NCBI RefSeq assembly: GCF_048544455.1
Contig: NC_133532.1
Coordinates: forward strand, 82,849,156 to 82,913,155
Direction of reading: 5' to 3'
From: Silene latifolia
Taxonomy: Eukaryota > Streptophyta > Magnoliopsida > Caryophyllales > Caryophyllaceae
DNA length: 64,000 nt
This document shows positions 58,177-64,000 of the stretch, piece after piece. Position numbers and translations under genes: made by a program. The notes under the pieces are model-generated. The model made no database searches and was not told the origin of the DNA. It saw nothing but the letters and a program-made list of their open reading frames with translations. Positions within the stretch are counted from its first letter, which is position 1. Each line of letters begins with the position of its first letter.

Positions 58177-58278
58177 GCACCATTTTTTGCTTTTAATCTT
58201 AGCCACTCATCTTCATGATCTAAGGGCTTGTAATGGGACTTATGGACTCAATAAGTATATATGGACTCACTTGATCCC

Positions 58279-58281
<3 letters not shown>
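58177..58281 (-). repeat. right inverted repeat of the TA-targeted element
   Basis: Its reverse complement begins AATGGGATCAAGTGAGTCC next to the TA run and aligns with 37286-37390. Confidence 0.75.

Positions 58282-58345
<64 letters not shown>
58282..58345. repeat. TA microsatellite, 64 bp
   Basis: An uninterrupted TA run at the right end of the inverted-repeat element. The frame 58157-58384 across it is spurious (IYIYIY). Confidence 0.95.
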
Positions 58346-58348
<3 letters not shown>

Positions 58349-59141
58349 TTATATAGTTATATTGGAAACGGTATAATAAGATAATAAGAATTGGAACCGG
58401 TATAATAATAATAAGATAAGAATTGGAAACTTAACAAGGTAAGAATTGGAAAGTGAAAATGGTACAAGTTAAATCAGCACCGGTTCATTGTACCGTGTTA
58501 AACATATAATCTAACAATAGTTATCTACAAAACCGTTTTCCAATGAGCAATAATACAACGGATTGTTAACGGTTCTTTGTTAAGCCGTTATCATATTACA
58601 TATATCAACAATGGTTGGACAAAACCCGTTTTAAAATAAATTGTTTAATTATTTGTGGTATTCTACTGTTTGTGATTTGACTAATGCATGCCATGTAATT
58701 TTTACTTTTTCTGATTCAAAGTTACAGTATTGATTGTTTGACCATATGTATAACACAAAATGATAACGGTTCTTTGTTAAGCCGTTATCATATTACATAT
58801 ATCAACAACGATTATTTAAAGCCGTTGTCATATTACACCAATAAACAACGGTTTTTCTTAATATCGTTGTAAACACAGATCCACCGTGAAAACTCAAAAG
58901 TTTGTGAATTTACCAATGCATGCCCTAATATTATTGGTTTTTTGACCATTATTCACCGCATGTGCATGTACAATTAATAAAAGTTTAAATGTAACGTATG
59001 GATGAAATTAATCTAATTAATTATTGCTTTATACTATAAATAGCATCACATTTGCAATAATAATAAGAATCACTTTATTATTACTAACCTATCTACTTCA
59101 CATTTTAAATAATATACATATACATACATATCATAATTAAA
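58346..59141 (+). repeat. AACGGTT-type array and internal ~197-bp duplication upstream of XS-like gene 3
   Basis: AACGGTT/AACCGTT/CCGTTGT motifs are scattered from about 58500 to 58872, as in the CACTA-type arrays at 6476-6840 and 57030-57645. A block with AACGGTTCTTTGTTAAGCCG occurs at 58568 and again at 58765, giving a tandem duplication of about 197 bp with ATGCATGCC in each copy. No CACTA end is visible. Before the TA-targeted element inserted, this array lay between divergent genes 2 and 3. 58900-59141 is AT-rich and may hold the promoter. Confidence 0.65.
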
Positions 59142-59700
59142 TTGTCGTCGTCTTTATCATCCGCGGTCGCACCTCCTCAGCAATCGGTAACCCGCTATAT
59201 CAATCCGATTACGTGCATAATTCACAATCTTCCAGTTATACGCGATGCTGCTGGGAAGCCAGCTTCTAAGAGCCTTACCCCGTTGAGGGACATCCTTATT
59301 GAGAATGGGTTTTCAAATGTTAGGTCAATCCACCCGGATTGGATTTCGAGTTGTGGGTTTCATGGATATGCTCTGATCGAGTTTCGAGGGGATGGTCTTG
59401 GCGATTTTCGCCAAGCAAAACAACTCGTTGCAAGGTATGCATCACGTGACCATCAAAGGGGCAAACATGACTTTTATGCCGACGACCCTATGGATCGTTA
59501 TGTACCCCACTGCTGAGGACGCTCATCTGATGAGAAGTTTTTTTTCGTATAGTTTTATTAATGTACCGAAATCATGGGAAGACGAAGAAGTGCCTCATTT
59601 TGATCAGCGTTTTGATGCCGATGTAGTAAGCTTGATTTATAATCAAGTTTATCCTGATTACCCACCCCCTAGTCAAACTCCTGTTAGGGTATTTAATTAA
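59142..59700 (+). pseudogene. XS-domain-like gene 3, start lost and frameshifted
   Basis: The reading starts at a TTG (59142) where an ATG would be expected: SSSLSSAVAPPQQSVTRYIN, then PITCIIHNLPVIRDAAGK, SLTPLRDILIENGFSNVRSI, GFHGYALIEFRGDGLGDF and RQAKQLVARYASRDHQRGKH. Of the three copies this is the closest in pattern to the XS domain (GKxxxxSxxxLRD...GFxxVRxxxP.W...GxxGYALIEF...HxxGKxDF). The frame changes near 59503 after DDPMDRY and resumes with PTAEDAHLMRSFFSY and VPKSWEDEEVPHFDQRF, ending with TAA at 59700. Two lesions make it a likely pseudogene. It is followed within about 100 bp by the truncated Athila-like element E. Confidence 0.6.
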
Positions 59701-59799
59701 TTTACTTAACAAGCTGTTTGTCTTTGTGGTTTTTTATTTTTTACTGTGTTTCCTTTTTTTTCCCTTGTTGTACTTTTTTTTTGTTGCCATTTGATGTGA

Positions 59800-60843
59800 C
59801 TTCTCAAACCGGAGTTACGCAAGACCAAATTCGATGGGTCTTATTTCTTTTTTCTTTGATTGGTACCTCGAAACAATGGTTAAAGAGCCTTGATAAGGAT
59901 ACTCTTGGTATTGACTCTTGGAAGAAATTGGCACTTGCTTTCTACAAAAAGTTCTATCCTCCGGAAAAGACTAACATGCTAAGAGCCCAAATCACGGGGT
60001 TCAAACAAAGGGATGAAGAATCTTTGTATGAAGCTTGGGAGCGATTCAAGGGAACTTGCCGCTCATGTCCTCATCACGGACTTAGCGAGTGGTTCTTGGT
60101 ACAACAATTTTGGAATGGTCTTTATGAAGACTCCCGAAACATTCTCAACATGGGATCAAATGACATGTTTACCGAAGTTGACGATAATCAAACATGGAAC
60201 AAGATTGAGGAAATGGCGGTCCATAACTCACAATATAGTAGACCTCGTAAGGCTACTAGAGGAGGAAAGCATGAAGTGGACTCTATTACTCAATTGGGTG
60301 CTCAACTTAGTGCTCATATTGATACCATTAACTTAAAGTTTGAGAAGGCTATGGCTAAGCTTGAAGAAGCCTCCAAATCACCTAAGCAACATGTTAATGC
60401 CATGGTGGCATCTTCATCAATTCCAAGTGGAATATGTGAGAGTTGTGGAACTTTGGGACATGGCCAAAGTGAATGTAGGGGAACAAGTGAATGCTTTCCA
60501 AGTATAAAAGAGTGGCACCCCTTATTCCAACTATTACAATGAAAACACCAAATTCCATTCAAACCTCTCATACAAAAGCCAAAATGTTCAAAATCCTCAA
60601 ACAACATACACCACACCTCCAATGAGAAACCAAGCTCAAAGACCCTTTTACAACCAAAACCAAGGTTACCAAAATCAAACTCCATACAATCAATCCAATG
60701 ACCAAGGTTTTGATGTTCAAAAAGCGGTCCTCCAAATGCAAAAGAATCAACAAGAATTTTTCACTCAAATGCAAAAGGATAGTCAAGCAAAAGACATAAC
60801 CATTAACAACATCCTAGCTCACACAAAGATGTTGGAGACCTAA
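59800..60843 (+). pseudogene. element E gag, N-terminally truncated
   Basis: Gag of Athila type: TGVTQDQIRWVLFLFSLIG, LDKDTLGIDSWKKLALAFYK, PPEKTNMLRAQITGFKQRD, LYEAWERFKGTCRSCPHHGL and FWNGLYEDSRNILNMGS. An intact zinc knuckle CESCGTLGHGQSEC lies at about 60436-60477. A frame change near 60500 follows, then a Gln/Asn-rich stretch (MRNQAQRPFYNQNQGYQNQ) to a TAA at 60841-60843. It aligns with gypsy D gag from GVTQDQI onward, so roughly the first 75 residues are missing. Confidence 0.83.
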
Positions 60844-62196
60844 ATGTCTCAATTGGCATCTTCAAGTTCACAAAGACAAAAAGGGCAATTACCACCTCAA
60901 GGTAATCCCCTAAGACAAGAATCGGTGAGTGCCATCCATTTGAGGAGTGGTACAAGGTATGAAGGGCCGAAGAGGCCCGTTGATGAAGATGTTGTGAATG
61001 CTAGTGACAAGGAAAGAGTTGTTGAAAACTCTAAAGAAGAAGAACCCACCATTCAAGAAGCTTCAAAGAAGGATGAAGAAAAGGCCAAAGAGAAGGAACC
61101 TATTGTGATTAGACTTCCTTTTCCAAGTCGTCAAGCTAAGCCTAAGTTTGATGACCAACTTAGAAAATTCATGGAGATTGTGAAAAATTTGGAAGTCTCA
61201 ATTCCATTTATGGAATTAATCAATCATGTTCCAGCCTATGCTAAGTATATGAAAGATATTCTTACAAAAAAGAAATCCATCCGGAAGCTTGAGACTATTA
61301 CTTTCACTAAAGTGAGTAGTGCCATCCTACAAGGAAGTTCACCTCCAAAACTAAAGGATCCGGGAAGCTTCTCTATTCCATGTACCATTGGCGACACCAC
61401 AATCAACAAAGCTCTACGTGACCTTGGGGCAAGTGTGTGTGTTATGCCATATTCGGTAAGCAAGAGGCTAGGAATAGGAGAACTCAAGTGCACTACTATC
61501 ACACTTCAAATGGCGGATCGATCTACGAAGACACCTTTAGGGGTATGAGAAGATGTGCCGGTAAGAATTGGCAAGTTCTTCATCCCGGTGGACTTTGTTA
61601 TTGTTGATATGGAAGAAGACCCCAACATTCCTATCATTTTAGGAAGACCTTTCTTACACACCGCGGGAGCGGTGATTGATGTGAAACATGGAGAGCTCAC
61701 CCTTGAAGTGGGAGATGAAACAATCACTTTTAATCTTGACAAGACAATGAGAGCTCCCCGATTACATGAGCCATGTTTTATGATTGATCACTATAGCCGG
61801 CAAGATGATAGGAAGAAGTTGGCATTTAAATGGAAGAAGAAAGTGGATGATGCTCCATTCAAAGAGCAAGGAAGTTTCAACAAAGAGAGCTTGAAAAGCT
61901 CACCCATGACAAGTGAAGAAGAAGGCCTCATTGGCTAAGACAAGAAAGAAGGAGAGTTGTCTTCATCAACTGATGACATTTTTAGGGATCAAGTAGACGA
62001 AGTATGTGGTCTTTGGGATAATGAGTTTGAAGGGATATTCGATCCCTATATCAGTAATGCTATGACCCAAAACCACCATGAAGAAAAACAAGTGCAAAGG
62101 TCTATTGAAGATCTTTATCATGACAATGAACAAGATTTCGACTACTTATTCAAGGTGTTGAGCAACATCAACAACACCTTGAACATGCCCCCTTGA
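60844..62196 (+). pseudogene. element E protease region, two in-frame stops
   Basis: Continuous frame with gag. An acidic/lysine-rich linker is followed by VSIPFMELINHVPAYAKYMK, then CTIGDTTINKALRDLGASVC with catalytic Asp in DLGAS, LQMADRSTKTPLGV, a TGA at 61546-61548, and EDVPVRIGKFF with PIILGRPFLHTAGAVIDV. A TAA at 61936-61938 follows GLIG, but the reading continues (STDDIFRDQVDEVCGLWDNE) to TGA at about 62196. Homologous to gypsy D over the protease, different in the tail. Confidence 0.83.
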
Positions 62197-63237
62197 CATC
62201 TCATTATTGGATGAGAGTTTGGTGGAGTCCTCCCTAAACCACCATTTGTAAATATTCTAACTCCCTAACTCGCATTTTAATTATTGCATTGCATGTTTGT
62301 CAATTTTGGATTTACATTTTTATGCCTTGATCAAGATTTTCATCATTTTGAGAGAAGTGATGGAGGGACTTATGTGATTATTGATGTGTAGTGTTTTGCC
62401 TTAGTGTGGGGATAGCAATTGCCTAGGCTATCCAAGCCTTCGTAGTGCCCCCACAATGAAGACCACAAGAAATGAAGGGTGAATGACACGGGTTACGAAA
62501 TGCCCACGAATGGACCTGAATCCGTGTGGTAGAGGGACAATCCGAGCGACCCGACGAGGATCCACTCGTCATGAGAAGAACCCGAGCGTCCTGGGTAGGA
62601 TATGCTCGTCCTGTGAAGCTGGAAAAGAAAATTTTGGGTCTGACTAAGAATCCGAGCGTCCCACTTGGCAATCCGCTCGTCTCAGTCAGGACGCTCGTCC
62701 GACTGGGAATCCGCTCGTCTTATTGGTGAAGAATTCTGGGATTTCTCCCTGACAAAGAATCCGAGCGTCTCCAATCCAGTCCGCTCGTCCTGCCACAAAA
62801 AGACGCTCGTCTTGCTGATAAGATGCTCGTCCCCATCGTGTCTTTTCCTGAAGCCAAAAACAGAAGAATCCGCTCATCCCAACGCCTGTCCGCTCGTCTC
62901 CCCCTCTGATTTTGAAAAATAACGGGATTAAATACCCCTTTCCAAATTCATTTCCTCATTCATAACATAAACACTACTCCAAACCCTCAAAACGCTCATT
63001 CTCTCCATAAACCAACATCAAATTTCTCAACCAAAATCACCCAAATTAAATCCAAACTTCCTCAAAACACAATTAAATTACTCCTTCACCAACAACAAAT
63101 GATTAAAACACCAACATCTTCAAAGTTTGAGTCGATTTTTGGGATACAAGGCAACATTCAACTATCCTAAATCGATTTGGGTCTTATTGAAATTTGAAGA
63201 AATCAAGCTTATCTTTGGTGTTACTACATAGAGGAGC
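62197..63237 (+). other. element E non-coding spacer
   Basis: Carries TTAGTGTGGGGATAGCAATT near 62400 (PPT-like) and the word array described separately. An AT-rich leader (62930-63190) precedes the next frame. No gene is supported. Confidence 0.65.
62541..62900 (+). repeat. array of CCGAGCGTCC / CCGCTCGTCC words
   Basis: Six-base cores CGAGCG or CGCTCG (some with one change) at 62543, 62564, 62583, 62604, 62653, 62674, 62692, 62712, 62762, 62782, 62804, 62824, 62871 and 62891. Steps: 21, 19, 21, 49, 21, 18, 20, 50, 20, 22, 20, 47, 20. The flanks share CC before and GTCC after, with the centre AG or CT. Confidence 0.88.
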
Positions 63238-64000
63238 ATGGCAAGAACAAAAGGTGGAAGTAAGGCACCCCCAAAGAAGAACCTTTCCAAAAGACAACAA
63301 GCTCTTTAAGCTATTCAAGCATCAAAGGCATTGGTGGTTCAAAATGCAAGGTTGGAAATTCAAGAGTCTATTCCTCCTATGGAAGCTACTACTTCTACTC
63401 CGGTTGTTGAACAACTAGATGATTATCCGGAGGTAATTTTCACTTCCGACTCTCATAGGGAGAAATTTGTTTCCTTTGCTAAGAAATCTATTTTACCCAC
63501 CAAATTCATATGCCAAGAGACCTTGTCAAAATTGGGTGTCCTAGAACAAACCAAGACCCTTTTCGAGTTAACTTACTCATCCCTCACCTTAGAGTTTTTA
63601 AGCTCATTGAAAGTTACCAAAGTGGAGGCTCTAAGGAACATTGAATTCCGGCTCGAGAATGTTGATAGGAAATTGTCTTTTGAAGAATTTGGTAATGTTT
63701 TTAGCCTTAGCAATGACCCGACCTACACGAAGAAACCTACCAAGTATGCCCCCGCTCCCCTATGGAAGGCTATTACCGGGAGAGAGTTTACATCTTATCA
63801 TGATTGTCGTTTTGTCCATCATCCGGGCATAAGGGTATGGCACAAGGTTGTTGGGCATACTTTGATTGCTAGGAAGGGCATGAACCATTTCACCGAACTT
63901 GACTTTATTTATCTCGAGTCGACCTTGAACATTGGAAGAGAGTTCACCAAAAAGTACAACATTCTTCAACTTTTGATTGAGAGGTGGCTTAAAGTCGATC
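63238..64000 (+). pseudogene. Athila ORF-like protein of unknown function, one stop, runs off window
   Basis: ATG at 63238 (MARTKGGSKAPPKKNLSKRQ, basic), a TAA at about 63307-63309, then open to the window end. Legible stretches: VIFTSDSHREKFVSFAKKSI, LEFLSSLKVTKVEALRNIEF, RLENVDRKLSFEEFGNVFSL, WKAITGREFTSYHDCRFVHH and YLESTLNIGREFTKKYN. The central part fits the pattern of the Athila ORF1-type family (LTLEFLxSL, then FRL...LSxEEFGxxF). The fit is by recollection of the family. No catalytic motif is visible. Confidence 0.55.

Larger units (their letters stand above)
37286..58281. mobile_element. ~2.7-kb non-coding element with 105-bp inverted ends in TA repeats, holding three later insertions
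   Basis: 37286-37390 and the reverse complement of 58177-58281 align along their length. Shared words are ATGAGT/GTGAGTCC, GAGTCCATAAGTCC against TAAGTCCATAAGTCC, TTAGATCA and AGATTAAAA(A/G)CAAAAA. Removing gypsy D, copia C, the 672-bp CACTA and their duplications leaves about 2660 bp, without coding potential. Inverted ends within TA microsatellites recall microsatellite-targeting MITEs. Subterminal inverted repeats next to a minisatellite also recall non-autonomous Helitron2/Helentron elements. The class is not settled. Confidence 0.65.
59800..64000 (+). mobile_element. Athila-like gypsy element E, 5'-truncated, gag-protease plus downstream ORF
   Basis: The element begins inside gag near 59800; no LTR or PBS is seen, so the 5' end was lost. 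Order: gag, protease, 1 kb of non-coding DNA with an array of CGAGCG/CGCTCG words, then a frame resembling the Athila ORF of unknown role. As in gypsy D, no RT or integrase lies between protease and the 3' region. The right end is off-window. Confidence 0.8.

Noticed and set aside
58157..58384. 75-codon frame with an IYIYIY run
   Set aside because: It is a translation of the TA microsatellite.

Overview
This window is plant nuclear DNA made almost entirely of nested transposable elements. The evidence is Tat/Retand-, Athila- and Tekay-type Ty3/gypsy sequences, Ty1/copia elements with plant-style primer-binding sites, a tRNA-derived SINE with a TTG tail, and CACTA (En/Spm) ends. A flowering plant, probably a eudicot, is the safe call; species and family cannot be read from the sequence. 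No intact cellular housekeeping gene is visible. The only non-retroelement coding family is a set of three small proteins that resemble the XS domain of the RNA-silencing factors SGS3/IDN2. One of the three is an intact 217-codon frame; the other two are broken.

Layout: 1-5358 is the 5' two-thirds of a minus-strand Tat-type gypsy element (LTR, PBS, gag, protease, RT, two RNases H, start of integrase), cut by the window edge. 5359-6437 is a degraded LTR-like remnant. 6438-6845 is a CACTA-type end with an AACGGTT-rich subterminal array. XS-like gene 1 starts at 7004 and is split at 7087 by a 28.8-kb insertion (7088-35842) with a perfect ATTAT target duplication; it resumes to 36272. That insertion is a non-coding Tekay-like element with three LTRs. 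Two related copia elements (A, 10424-19167, TSD GGTTC; B, 20782-29671, TSD AATTA) sit inside its middle LTR. XS-like gene 2 (36499-37152, minus) follows. Then comes a non-coding element with 105-bp inverted ends lying in TA microsatellites (37286-58281). It holds a GAGTGTAACTT minisatellite and three later insertions: Athila-like gypsy D (39147-47506, TSD ACCAC), copia C (47520-56812, TSD CAGCC, itself carrying a SINE) and a 672-bp CACTA element (56997-57668, TSD AAC). A second AACGGTT array and XS-like gene 3 (59142-59700) follow. A truncated Athila-like element E (about 59800 to the end) closes the window.

With the insertions removed, the three XS-like genes and their AACGGTT arrays form one compact locus of roughly 3.5 kb, inflated to more than 50 kb. 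Genes 2 and 3 are divergent around one array, and gene 1 has its own array upstream. The genes may be cargo of a CACTA-like transposon.

The most unusual signal is a set of arrays of short CpG-containing words arranged in pairs about 21 bp apart. In gypsy D the word is GTCGATCGAC; all complete pairs are exactly 21 bp apart, and neighbouring pairs are 50 bp apart. They recur in both LTRs, inside the gag-pro frame and in the 3' untranslated part. Copia A carries CTCGATCGAG pairs in 51-bp units in its leader, and element E carries a different word (CCGAGCGTCC/CCGCTCGTCC) with similar spacing. D and E also share a gag-protease layout with no polymerase, which suggests non-autonomous elements.
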